Part shown: positions 51,269 to 59,837 of the stretch, one piece after another
How the letters are laid out: each line of letters begins with the position of its first letter
Numbering within the stretch: position 1 is the stretch's first letter
Assembly (NCBI RefSeq): GCF_028736115.1
Contig: NZ_CP117877.1
Location: forward strand, 806,001 to 870,000
DNA from: Mucilaginibacter sp. KACC 22063
GTDB lineage: Bacteria > Bacteroidota > Bacteroidia > Sphingobacteriales > Sphingobacteriaceae
Direction: 5' to 3'
DNA: 64,000 nt
The notes under the pieces: generated by a model
What the model saw: only the letters and a program-made list of their open reading frames with translations
Databases searched by the model: none
What the model was told of the DNA's origin: nothing
Translations under genes and position numbers: made by a program

Positions 51269-52590
51269 AGCCGAAGGACGAAAATAAAATTGATAAACTC
51301 TTTAAGGACGGACTTGCCGGCCCTGAAGACCATATCGCTTTTCGTGATGAGGATTGGACTGCTATGGAAAGGATGCTGGATAACAAGCCTTCTAAAAAAG
51401 CAGTTATATTCAGGATAGTTAGTATTGTTTCGGGTATTGCAGCGTTACTTTTAATCGCGCTGGCATTGTTCTTTTTTAATGGGAAAGACAAGTCAAACAA
51501 AGGTGATAACATTGCTAAGAACAAAATCACAATTGATAAAAAGTCAACCGGCAGTGATAGTTTAACGGTTGCAAATTCGCCATCTGATAACGGTTTAAAA
51601 ACTGCTGCCGGTAAGGAATCTAAAGATAACGAGGCAATCAAGGGCAAAACGTTTTCACCTGTGCTTAAAGATGGGGTGGCAAACGGACAGCAGCCTAAAC
51701 ATAATTATGCAAATAATTTAAAAAGCGCTTCGCCATATGATCAGAAGGGAGATAGTCAACGTACTTATCATCCGGAGGTAATTACAAATAATGGTACCGG
51801 GCAAAATCAATTAGCTTCTTCAGGAAAAACCCCATTAGACAGTAATTCTGCATACTCACAATTGGCCGCTGTCGAACCTGAAGTTAGTATTTCATCACCG
51901 GCTAACAACCAGCCACAAGAAATGTCTGACGTAATTAAAGCCAAATTTCCGCAGTTACCTAAAAAGGCAGTATCAAAAGTTACACTGGCCGGTATGCCAC
52001 GTTTATCATTAAGCATACTTGCTGCGCCTGATGTGAATGGAGTAAATGGTTTTAACAACGGCCAGATTGGTGGCAACTTCGGAGTGCATGCCACTATCAA
52101 TATCACGCGTAAGTTAAGTGTAACAACCGGCGCCGCCTATGCTATTAAGCCATATCAGGGAAATTTTGCAAGTTACAAATTTGACATTTCGCAATGGCAA
52201 AATGGTAATTTGCCGTCAAACGTATATGCCAATTGTAAAGTGCTTGACATTCCTTTAAATGTTAATTACCAGGTTTATCACAGAGGTGCTACATCATGGT
52301 CAATAGGTACAGGCTTGTCATCTTATTTTATGTTGCGCGAAGACTACAGATTTGATTATACCAACAGTAAATCATACAATCTTCAAATCAGTAACGAAAA
52401 CAGGCATATTCTTGGCGTATTGAATTTGAATGCCACTTATCAGCACCAGGTTAATTCTAAATTCGGGTTACTGGTACAGCCCTTCTATAAATTGCCGATT
52501 ACTCAGATAGGTTACGGTAAAGTAGACTTACGTTCGGCTGGCGTAGCCGTAGGTGTAAGCTATAGTATTGGTGCTTTCAGGATTAAGTAG
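51265..52590 (+). CDS. Probable dual-membrane-spanning anti-sigma factor with OM beta-barrel
   Basis: This 441-residue protein combines parts that belong in different membranes. Residues 1-47 are a charged cytoplasmic segment with an anti-sigma-like motif (FKDGLAGPEDHIAFRDEDW). Residues 48-71 are a strong transmembrane helix. Residues 72-237 form a low-complexity Ser/Asn/Lys/Gly linker. Residues about 238-441 look like an eight-stranded outer-membrane beta-barrel (alternating strands such as KLSVTTGAAYAI, GVAVGVSYSIGAF). There is no cleavable signal peptide. Coupling to an ECF sigma factor suggests it holds the sigma factor and senses the outer membrane, like the Dma proteins described in Bacteroides. 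Function is inferred. Confidence 0.75.
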   Translation: MKPKDENKIDKLFKDGLAGPEDHIAFRDEDWTAMERMLDNKPSKKAVIFRIVSIVSGIAALLLIALALFFFNGKDKSNKGDNIAKNKITIDKKSTGSDSLTVANSPSDNGLKTAAGKESKDNEAIKGKTFSPVLKDGVANGQQPKHNYANNLKSASPYDQKGDSQRTYHPEVITNNGTGQNQLASSGKTPLDSNSAYSQLAAVEPEVSISSPANNQPQEMSDVIKAKFPQLPKKAVSKVTLAGMPRLSLSILAAPDVNGVNGFNNGQIGGNFGVHATINITRKLSVTTGAAYAIKPYQGNFASYKFDISQWQNGNLPSNVYANCKVLDIPLNVNYQVYHRGATSWSIGTGLSSYFMLREDYRFDYTNSKSYNLQISNENRHILGVLNLNATYQHQVNSKFGLLVQPFYKLPITQIGYGKVDLRSAGVAVGVSYSIGAFRIK

Positions 52591-52655
52591 CTTCTATAAA
52601 AAAGGACAGTTCAGTATTAACGTATTGAATTATTACATTCGGCTTTGATAAGTTT

Positions 52656-53549
52656 ATGCTCGATTTCAGATTAAATGTTTTTTACACTGTAGCTCAAAAG
52701 CTCAATTTTACAAAAGCTGCTGCAGAATTATTTATAAGCCAACCTGCTGTTACTAAACACATCAGGGAACTGGAAGCGCACTTTAACACTAAATTATTCG
52801 AGCGCAGTGGAAACAGCAAAATCAGTCTTACGCCTGCGGGGCAACTTTTGCTGGCTTATGCAGAAAAGGTTGCCAGTGCTTACCGTGAACTGGAGTCGGA
52901 CCTGAATTTATTATCTGAACATTACAAAGGTGTGTTAAGGCTGGGAGCAAGTACTACGGCTGCCCAATATATTATGCCTGTTATACTGGCGCAATTCCGT
53001 CAAAAGTTTAAAGAGGTTAAGATAAGTTTTCTGACCGGGAATACAGAACAAATAGAGCAGGCACTCATTGATAAAAAGATTGATATTGGCTTTACGGAAG
53101 GATTGTCTCATCATTTGGAAATCAGCTATCAGCATTTTTTAGATGACGAATTAGTACTGGTGGCCAGTACAGGCAATTCATTTAAAAAAGAAACAATAAA
53201 GCCTGATGATTTAAAAGCTATTCCGCTGCTGCTGCGCGAACAAGGTTCGGGTACTTTAGAAGTAATTGCCGATTCTTTGAAAAAACACCATATCAAACTA
53301 TCTGATCTTAAAATTGAAATGCAGCTTGAAAGCACAGAGAGCATTAAAAACTATCTATTTAACAGTAATTGTATGGCATTTTTATCTGTGCATGCTATTT
53401 TGAAAGAATTACGCAATTCTGAATGTCGTATAATAGATGTTAAAGGATTAAGCATTACCCGCCCGTTTTCTATTATCCAGCTACATGGACAGCCTTTGTC
53501 GCTGGCGAAGGTATTTACTAAGTTTGCTTTAGCAAATAATAAGTTTTAA
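52656..53549 (+). CDS. LysR-family regulator beside YeiH-type transporter
   Basis: This 297-residue LysR protein has the winged helix-turn-helix (LNVFYTVAQKLNFTKAAAELFISQPAVTKHI, about 5-35) and a type 2 periplasmic-binding effector domain. The gene just downstream encodes a UPF0324/YeiH family membrane protein. In many bacteria a LysR gene (YeiE type) neighbours yeiH, so it probably regulates that transporter. The effector, perhaps a sulfur compound, is inference. Confidence 0.9.
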   Translation: MLDFRLNVFYTVAQKLNFTKAAAELFISQPAVTKHIRELEAHFNTKLFERSGNSKISLTPAGQLLLAYAEKVASAYRELESDLNLLSEHYKGVLRLGASTTAAQYIMPVILAQFRQKFKEVKISFLTGNTEQIEQALIDKKIDIGFTEGLSHHLEISYQHFLDDELVLVASTGNSFKKETIKPDDLKAIPLLLREQGSGTLEVIADSLKKHHIKLSDLKIEMQLESTESIKNYLFNSNCMAFLSVHAILKELRNSECRIIDVKGLSITRPFSIIQLHGQPLSLAKVFTKFALANNKF

Positions 53550-53640
53550 TTTAATAACTTCTGGTTATTGCTTATCCGGTTTTAGAATGAAAATATTATA
53601 TTGATACGGTTGATTTTTGTAGCTATAAATAGAAAATTAT

Positions 53641-54621
53641 ATGGCTACAATATCTCATCTATCAGCAAAGACTACGTTTTTAAAATTAAGTCCAACCGGG
53701 CAAAAATTTATCTTTTTTGTTGCAATTGTTTTTTGTCTTAGTCCACTCGCAAGTCCTGCGATAGCTTTACTATGCGGATTGCTTATAGCGCAGGTAATAG
53801 GGCATCCTTACGCGCACTTAAACCATAAGGCAACACATTGGCTGTTACAAGCTTCTGTGGTAGGGTTAGGTTTCGGCATGAACCTGCATAGTGTTATGCA
53901 AGCCGGAAAGCAAGGCGTAGTGATAACCATCATCACTATAGCATGTACTTTTATTGTTGGCATTTTATTAGGTAAGTGGTTAGGAATCGAAAAAAAGATT
54001 GCTTATCTGATCACTTCCGGAACTGCCATATGCGGTGGTAGCGCCATTGCGGCTATATCACCGGTAATTAAAGCCGAAGAAAAGCACATATCAGTTGCGT
54101 TAGGGTGCGTATTTATATTAAATGCTGCTGCGCTTTTTATATTTCCAGCTGTGGGACATTACTTTAAGCTTACACAAACTCAGTTTGGGCTATGGTGCGC
54201 CATAGCCATACATGATACCAGCTCGGTTGTTGCTGCTTCAGGCAAGTATGGGGCTCAGGCTTTGGCTATTGCAACAACGGTAAAACTTGCACGTGCTTTG
54301 TGGATTATGCCAGTGGCAATTATCTCCTCCATAATATTTAAGAATAAAAGCAGCAAAATAGCAGTTCCTTATTTTATCGGCTTGTTTGTTATTGCTTTAC
54401 TATTAAATACTTACGTAACGAAATTGCATGTAATTAATCAATATCTAATGCTTATTGCCAAAAGCGGACTAACGCTTACGCTGTTTTTAATAGGGGCTGG
54501 GCTATCACGAAAAATGATTAGCTCTGTTGGTGCAAGGCCATTCTTACAAGGGGTATTGCTTTGGCTGTTTATTTCTATAATAGGACTAATTATAGTGCTG
54601 CATATAGCCGCAAAAATGTAA
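53641..54621 (+). CDS. UPF0324/YeiH-family putative sulfate exporter
   Basis: This 326-residue integral membrane protein has about ten hydrophobic helices. It shows family segments GLLIAQVIGHP, QASVVGLGFGMNL, TSGTAICGGSAIAAISPVI (a highly conserved loop) and AIAIHDTSSVVAAS. The family is annotated as putative sulfate exporters, but transport activity is poorly established. It follows the LysR gene on the same strand by 91 bp. Confidence 0.9.
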   Translation: MATISHLSAKTTFLKLSPTGQKFIFFVAIVFCLSPLASPAIALLCGLLIAQVIGHPYAHLNHKATHWLLQASVVGLGFGMNLHSVMQAGKQGVVITIITIACTFIVGILLGKWLGIEKKIAYLITSGTAICGGSAIAAISPVIKAEEKHISVALGCVFILNAAALFIFPAVGHYFKLTQTQFGLWCAIAIHDTSSVVAASGKYGAQALAIATTVKLARALWIMPVAIISSIIFKNKSSKIAVPYFIGLFVIALLLNTYVTKLHVINQYLMLIAKSGLTLTLFLIGAGLSRKMISSVGARPFLQGVLLWLFISIIGLIIVLHIAAKM

Positions 54622-54649
54622 TTTGCACTTAACCATCATAACCTGTTGT

Positions 54650-55507
54650 ATGTATCTGTTTAGAAAGCTTTTATGCATCCTGTTGATCTTATTGCCTTTA
54701 CTGTCTTCGGCTCAGGCAGATTCCACTGTAATTCCGTTATGGAAAAATGGTGCACCCGGATTTGAAAAGCTGCGTAACGTACCTGAGAAAGGACCGCAAT
54801 ATATTAGCAATGTCAACAATCCCAGTATAACGGTTTTTCTGCCGCCAAAAGAAAAAGCCACGGGTGCAGCAGTGCTTGTTTGCCCGGGCGGTGGGCACAG
54901 GATACTGGTCATGAAGTCGGAAGGATATGATCCTGCTCATTATCTTAACAGTTTAGGCATTGCAGCTATTGTGTTAAAATACCGCCTTGCACGCGATACC
55001 AACTCGCCGTATAAATTAGTAACGCATGCCAAACAGGATGCTAACCGCGCCATGCGGATAATCAGAAACAATGCTTGGCAATGGGGTATTGATACAAACC
55101 GTATTGGCATCATGGGCTTTTCAGCAGGAGGCGAGGTGGTTAACTGGGTATTGTTTGATCAGTCAAAAGAGGAGTTGAATGCTAAAGACCCTGTAGATCA
55201 ACTAAACGCTATGCCCAACTTTGCTATAGAAGTTTATCCCGGTCCGTTAGGTGTGCCCGAAAAGGTGCCTGCTGCCGCCCCGCCAATTTTTATGGTTGCC
55301 GCAAATGACGATGAATGCTGCTCGCTGCCTATCATTACATTGCTTCAAAAATACCGCGAGGCTAAAGTACCTGCTGAACTGCATATTTATGCAAAAGGCA
55401 ACCATGCTTTTAACATGGGCTACCGCAGCAAAATACAGGAGCTTAAGAACTGGCCGGGGCGTTTAACCGATTGGTTTGCGGATAACAACTATTTCAGGCA
55501 GAAATAG
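54650..55507 (+). CDS. Secreted alpha/beta hydrolase (BD-FAE/acetylxylan esterase-like)
   Basis: This ~285-residue exported hydrolase starts best at the ATG at 54650 (MYLFRKLLCILLILLPLLSSAQA); a TTG 27 bp upstream is in frame but poorer. It carries VLVCPGGGHRILV (oxyanion region), the nucleophile elbow GFSAGGE, and a late histidine in GNHAFNMGY. These features match the BD-FAE/xylan esterase group of alpha/beta hydrolases. The substrate is probably an acylated carbohydrate. It lies far from the xylan locus, 28 bp after the YeiH gene, so its role in xylan use is uncertain. Confidence 0.85.
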   Translation: MYLFRKLLCILLILLPLLSSAQADSTVIPLWKNGAPGFEKLRNVPEKGPQYISNVNNPSITVFLPPKEKATGAAVLVCPGGGHRILVMKSEGYDPAHYLNSLGIAAIVLKYRLARDTNSPYKLVTHAKQDANRAMRIIRNNAWQWGIDTNRIGIMGFSAGGEVVNWVLFDQSKEELNAKDPVDQLNAMPNFAIEVYPGPLGVPEKVPAAAPPIFMVAANDDECCSLPIITLLQKYREAKVPAELHIYAKGNHAFNMGYRSKIQELKNWPGRLTDWFADNNYFRQK

Positions 55508-55582
55508 TAATTAACGTCTGAGGTAGCTGAATAGTTACATCAATATAAGCAAACGCCAGCATGTAGATTACGTTGTGCATAT

Positions 55583-55603
55583 AAGGCTTTAATAGAAAGC
55601 CTT
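55583..55603 (+). promoter_or_regulatory. Perfect hairpin just upstream of TonB receptor start
   Basis: AAGGCTTT and AAAGCCTT form an 8-bp perfect stem with a 5-nt loop, 22 bp before the receptor ATG. It has no T-tract, so a role as a terminator is weak; it could affect translation. Confidence 0.4.
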
Positions 55604-55625
55604 AGCTTTGGGGCACAATTTGTCT

Positions 55626-57713
55626 ATGATAAAATTCTACACTTTAATAGTTCTGCTTTCTGTATTATCAATCGCATCATTTGCGCAAAAGCGTAGGAGC
55701 GATACAGCAAATCGCGATACCACACATATTCTGCATTCGGTGGTTGTACGCGGTTATCTGTCTCAGCAACCGGCTTTAAGTGTTCCGGCTTCGGTAAGTG
55801 TATTAACGCCTGAACAGATTAAGCTTCAACCAGAAAATTCGCTTGTAAGTACAATGAACACCGTTCCTGGGGTGCGTATGGAAGAACGTACGCCGGGGAG
55901 TTACCGTTTATCTATTCGCGGCAGTTTGCTGCGCTCGCCATTTGGTGTGCGGGATGTTAAAGTGTATATGGATGATATTCCGCTTACCGATGCTGGTGGC
56001 AATACGTACTTAAATGCCATAGATTTTAACAGTGTAAAGGGTATTGAAGTACTTAAAGGCCCCGACGGCAGCCTTTTTGGTGCAAACAGCGGCGGCGTAG
56101 TAATTATCAGTCCTGTTAACCGCTATGCTGATAGCAATAGCGTTCAGGTTGGTTTAAATGCAGGGTCTTATGGGCTGGTACATGAGCAGGCAGGTTTACA
56201 GCATAGCTTCAATAATAACCAGTTAAATATTAACCAGGCTTACCAAAGTTATGATGGTTACCGTGATCATAGCTATATGCAGCGGCACTATATTCAGGCG
56301 GTTGACCGCTGGCGGGCATCTGCTAAGGACGAGCTACGTGCCTATGCTTTTTACAGCGACCTGAGCTATCAAACACCCGGCGGGTTGACGCTTGCCCAAT
56401 TCAACGCTAACCCGCAAGCGGCCCGGCCTGCTACGGTAACCCTGCCCAGCGCCATACAACAACAAATAGGCATAAGTACAAAAGTATTATTTGGTGGACT
56501 GGTGAATGAAGCACAACTCACACCTCAACTGCGTAACGTATTGGCGGTTTTCGGCAACCATGTTGATTTCAGTAATCCGTTTATCACCAATTATGAGCAG
56601 CGGAACGAAAATACTTACGGCTTGCGCACTTATTTTGAATGGTCGGCCGTACCGCATAAAAACTTTAATTGGAAGGTAAACGTAGGGTTAGAGTGGCAGC
56701 AGACCAATTCGCAGATCAATAACTATGGTAACAAGGCGGGTGTAAAGGATACAACCCAAACCGCAGATCAAATCCATACTAATCAGCATTTTGTTTTTGT
56801 ACGTTATGTGGCTGATATTGTTAAACGGCTACACATAGAGGCGGCTGCAAGTTTAAACTGGTACGGATATGATTTTAAGAACGTTTATCCATTAGCACAA
56901 ACTGCATTTGCCAGGCGCAGCTTTACGCCGCAGCTGATGCCAAGGCTGGCTTTATCTTACCAGATCACCGGTAATTTTATTTGGCGCGCATCTGTAAGCA
57001 GGGGCTACTCTACACCAACTACTGCCGAAGTAAGGCCTACTGATAATGTGATCAACACGGCATTAAATGCACAGGACGGTGTAAATTATGAAACAGGTTT
57101 TAGGATAAGGGATAATTATCAGCTCTTCATGCTGGATGCTTCCGTATTCTATTATAAGTTGCGCAACGCGATAGTGCGCCGCTTACATCCGGACGAAACC
57201 GAATACTACATTAATGCAGGCGGCACCAAACAACCGGGATTTGAACTATATGGTACAGCCTGGTTAATAAAGCAAAATAATACAAGCTTTATACGCGGAT
57301 TGCAATTAAACGAGTCGTTAACGTTAAGCAAATTTACCTTTGATAATTATAACGTTTCTGGTAACAATTACAGCGGTAACAAGCTGACAGGTGTGCCCGG
57401 TCAGGTTAGTGTTACAGGTTTGCAAATCCTGTTTCCACAACAATTGAGTCTATATACCCAATATAATTATACCTCAAGCCTGCCATTAAACGATGCAAAC
57501 AGTGTTTTTGCCAGGAGATACCATTTGGTACAGGCAAAAGCATCGTGGATGTGTATGCTCTCCCGCAACACCAGGCTTGAAATATATGCCGGTGCCGATA
57601 ATCTGTTAAACCAGAAGTATAGCCTCGGTAATGATCTTAACGCCGTTGGTAACAGGTACTACAATGCTGCGCCTCTGCGTAATTTTTATGCAGGGTTTAA
57701 TGTCATATTGTAG
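55626..57713 (+). CDS. TonB-dependent outer-membrane receptor
   Basis: This ~695-residue receptor starts best at the ATG at 55626 (MIKFYTLIVLLSVLSIASFAQ signal peptide), not at an in-frame TTG upstream. It has a plug domain (about 50-165; VSVLTPEQIKLQPENSL, VPGVRMEERTPGSYRLSIRG, GIEVLKGPDGSLFGANSGGVV) and a 22-strand barrel ending FYAGFNVIL. There is no carboxypeptidase-like extension and no SusD partner. It is therefore of the classical siderophore/vitamin type rather than SusC. The ligand cannot be told from sequence. Confidence 0.92.
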   Translation: MIKFYTLIVLLSVLSIASFAQKRRSDTANRDTTHILHSVVVRGYLSQQPALSVPASVSVLTPEQIKLQPENSLVSTMNTVPGVRMEERTPGSYRLSIRGSLLRSPFGVRDVKVYMDDIPLTDAGGNTYLNAIDFNSVKGIEVLKGPDGSLFGANSGGVVIISPVNRYADSNSVQVGLNAGSYGLVHEQAGLQHSFNNNQLNINQAYQSYDGYRDHSYMQRHYIQAVDRWRASAKDELRAYAFYSDLSYQTPGGLTLAQFNANPQAARPATVTLPSAIQQQIGISTKVLFGGLVNEAQLTPQLRNVLAVFGNHVDFSNPFITNYEQRNENTYGLRTYFEWSAVPHKNFNWKVNVGLEWQQTNSQINNYGNKAGVKDTTQTADQIHTNQHFVFVRYVADIVKRLHIEAAASLNWYGYDFKNVYPLAQTAFARRSFTPQLMPRLALSYQITGNFIWRASVSRGYSTPTTAEVRPTDNVINTALNAQDGVNYETGFRIRDNYQLFMLDASVFYYKLRNAIVRRLHPDETEYYINAGGTKQPGFELYGTAWLIKQNNTSFIRGLQLNESLTLSKFTFDNYNVSGNNYSGNKLTGVPGQVSVTGLQILFPQQLSLYTQYNYTSSLPLNDANSVFARRYHLVQAKASWMCMLSRNTRLEIYAGADNLLNQKYSLGNDLNAVGNRYYNAAPLRNFYAGFNVIL

Positions 57714-57724
57714 CACCTTTATCC

Positions 57725-57749
57725 TAATTGAAACTTTTTCTTTCAATTA
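57725..57749 (+). terminator. Inverted repeat after TonB receptor
   Basis: TAATTGAAA and TTTCAATTA form a perfect 9-bp AT-rich stem around CTTTTTC, 11 bp after the receptor stop. It could be a weak terminator or a protein-binding palindrome. Confidence 0.4.
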
Positions 57750-57789
57750 AAGGGTAACAATTGCATTTTTGCGCACAAAGCATATCATT

Positions 57790-59082
57790 ATGAGCCAGTA
57801 TTATATCATTGATTTCGACAGCACGTTTACACAGGTTGAAGCTTTAGATGAACTGGCGCGTATTTCGCTTAAAGACCGCCCCGACCGCGAAGAGATCTAT
57901 AAAAAAATAGAAGACCTTACCAATGCGGCCATGGAAGGCAAGCTATCCTTCACCGACAGTCTCGAGGGCAGGATAAAGTTGCTGCAAGCCAACCGCGAGC
58001 ATTTAAAGCTGCTGGTTAAGCACCTGCGCAAAAAGGTTTCTACTTCTTTTTCAAGGAATAATATCTTCTTTAAAAATCACCAGGACGAAGTATTGATTGT
58101 TTCAGGCGGATTTAAAGAATTTATTACCCCGGTTGTTACCGAATACCACATCAAAAGGGAGAATATTTATGCTAATACGTTCATCTTTGATGAACATGAT
58201 CACATTGTAGGTTATGATCGCACCAACCCGCTTTCGCAGGAAGGTGGTAAGGTAAAGCTGCTAAAGCAACTTAACTTACAGGGCGATATTTTTGGTATTG
58301 GCGATGGGTATTCTGATTTCCAGTTAAAGGAATCGGGCCTGATCAAAAAATTCTTTGCCTATACCGAAAACATTGAGCGTAAATCGGTAACTGAAAAGGC
58401 CGACCATATTACGCCAAGCTTCGACGAGTTTTTATACATCAATCGTTTGCCGCGTGCTATATCTTATCCGAAAAACCGCATTAAGTGTTTAATAGCCGGT
58501 AATGTGGAAGAAGAAGCCATTGCACAAATGCAAAAGGAAGGCTACAATATCCGCCAACGCGAAAGCATCGAAAATAAATACCTGGAAGAAGCGGGTGTTT
58601 TACTTTGCAGCGAAGATGTGCAGCCAACGCCCGAGCAAATACAAAATGCGCCACGCCTGAAGGTTATCGGTGTTTTTGGAAAAGTAGCTGGCCGAAAATT
58701 AGCTGATGTAGCTTGTGAGAGTGGCGTGATTATTTTTGATGATCCAAAGGATAACCCACGCAGCGCCGACTTTATACCCAAACGTGTAATTGCTTTTATG
58801 AACGAGGGTAAAACGCACACCAGCTGTAATTTCCCTGATCTGCAGCCGCCGCGTGTAAGCAATGCCCACCGGCTAATTCACATCCACAAAAACGTTCCGG
58901 GTATTTTAGCTCAGATCAACGAAGTTTTCGCGAAGCATAATATCAATATCGTTGGTGAGTTCCTGGTAACTAATCCGCAGATCGGTTATGTAATTACAGA
59001 CGTTGATGCAGGCTACGGTGCAGAAGTATTAGAGCAACTGAAAGCCATTGACCATACCATCAAATTCAGGCTGCTATATTAA
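57790..59082 (+). CDS. Phosphoserine phosphatase fused to degenerate SerA segment and ACT domain
   Basis: This 430-residue fusion starts at the ATG at 57790 (MSQYYIIDFDST). Residues 1-215 are an HAD-IB phosphoserine phosphatase with intact motifs: D8-x-D10-S-T, VSGG, the GGK lysine and GDGYSD (D172, D176). Residues ~230-350 resemble the outer segments of phosphoglycerate dehydrogenase (LKVIGVFGK... then FIPKRVIAFMNEGKTHTSCNFP). The central NAD-binding lobe and catalytic His are missing. Residues ~358-430 are a serine-type ACT domain (RLIHIHKNVPGILAQIN). It probably dephosphorylates phosphoserine under serine feedback control. Dehydrogenase activity is not expected. Confidence 0.85.
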   Translation: MSQYYIIDFDSTFTQVEALDELARISLKDRPDREEIYKKIEDLTNAAMEGKLSFTDSLEGRIKLLQANREHLKLLVKHLRKKVSTSFSRNNIFFKNHQDEVLIVSGGFKEFITPVVTEYHIKRENIYANTFIFDEHDHIVGYDRTNPLSQEGGKVKLLKQLNLQGDIFGIGDGYSDFQLKESGLIKKFFAYTENIERKSVTEKADHITPSFDEFLYINRLPRAISYPKNRIKCLIAGNVEEEAIAQMQKEGYNIRQRESIENKYLEEAGVLLCSEDVQPTPEQIQNAPRLKVIGVFGKVAGRKLADVACESGVIIFDDPKDNPRSADFIPKRVIAFMNEGKTHTSCNFPDLQPPRVSNAHRLIHIHKNVPGILAQINEVFAKHNINIVGEFLVTNPQIGYVITDVDAGYGAEVLEQLKAIDHTIKFRLLY

Positions 59083-59200
59083 TTTTGAATGAGTGAATTA
59101 CTGAGTTATTGAATATGCTTAATTAACTCATTAGCTCACTATTATTTTTGAATTAGCGAATTAATGAGTTAGTGAATAAGTAAATCATTAATTCGCCAGA
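59083..59200. repeat. AT-rich degenerate GAATTAGTGAGTTA-type repeat
   Basis: Imperfect copies of a short unit appear in both orientations: GAATGAGTGAATTACTGAGTTATTGAATA, then the inverse TTAACTCATTAGCTCACT, then GAATTAGCGAATTAATGAGTTAGTGAATAAG (split here only for reading). There is no coding potential. It lies between the SerB-ACT fusion gene and the convergent universal stress gene. Confidence 0.5.
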
Positions 59201-59206
59201 TCGCAA

Positions 59207-59689
59207 TTATTCACTTTCATTAAGCGGTACAACCAATACCGGCACAGGCGAGTGGCGTACTACGTTTTCAGCTACGCTGCCCATAAACAAACGGTCTAAT
59301 CCGCTGCGGCTGTGGGTACCTACTACAATCAGGTCCGCTTCAAATTCTTTGGCACAGTTTAAAATGCCATCAGCGGTAGAGCCATAATCTGTAAAATTGG
59401 TCACCTCAAGGTTGCCCGCATACTTACTTATGGTGTTTGCTAAAATATCATCAGAAACTTTATCCTGGGCATTCATAATCTCCATTTCAATAGCAGGGTT
59501 AATAGCAGGCTCTATCGGCATCCCGATAGTTGAATCAGCTACCGGAGCAGGTATATAAGCAGGCTCTACAATGTGTACAAGGCCTACATGCGCTTCAAAT
59601 TTCTGCGCCAGTTCAAAGCCGGCTTTGGCGGCATAATCAGCAAATTTGCTGTTGTCAACACCTATTAATATTTTTTTGAAGGTTATCAT
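59207..59689 (-). CDS. Universal stress protein (UspA family)
   Basis: This 160-residue single-domain universal stress protein has the N-terminal strand ITFKKILIGVDNSKFADYA. The C-terminal ATP-binding signature is GTHSRSGLDRLFMGSVAENV followed by PVPVLVV. The glycine pattern (G-2x-G-9x-G-S) is that of ATP-binding Usp proteins. It is a single-gene unit convergent with the SerB-ACT gene. Confidence 0.93.
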   Translation of the reverse strand: MITFKKILIGVDNSKFADYAAKAGFELAQKFEAHVGLVHIVEPAYIPAPVADSTIGMPIEPAINPAIEMEIMNAQDKVSDDILANTISKYAGNLEVTNFTDYGSTADGILNCAKEFEADLIVVGTHSRSGLDRLFMGSVAENVVRHSPVPVLVVPLNESE

Positions 59690-59837
59690 AATGGTTGATG
59701 TTAGTACTGATAAAGATAAGCACTTAAAATAAAATATGTTTGAATTATACGATGAACGGTTTGTGAGTTTTTTGATATTGAAAGGGACTGATAGGATTAA
59801 TTAATATATTTAACATTCACAGTAGCCATCAGGTTCA

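Noticed and set aside
57790..59082. Frameshifted full-length SerA explaining the short SerB fusion
   Set aside because: The frame is continuous and the SerA flanks join smoothly, and no alternative frame with a GxGxxG NAD motif was seen in the region. An internal deletion is the simpler reading.
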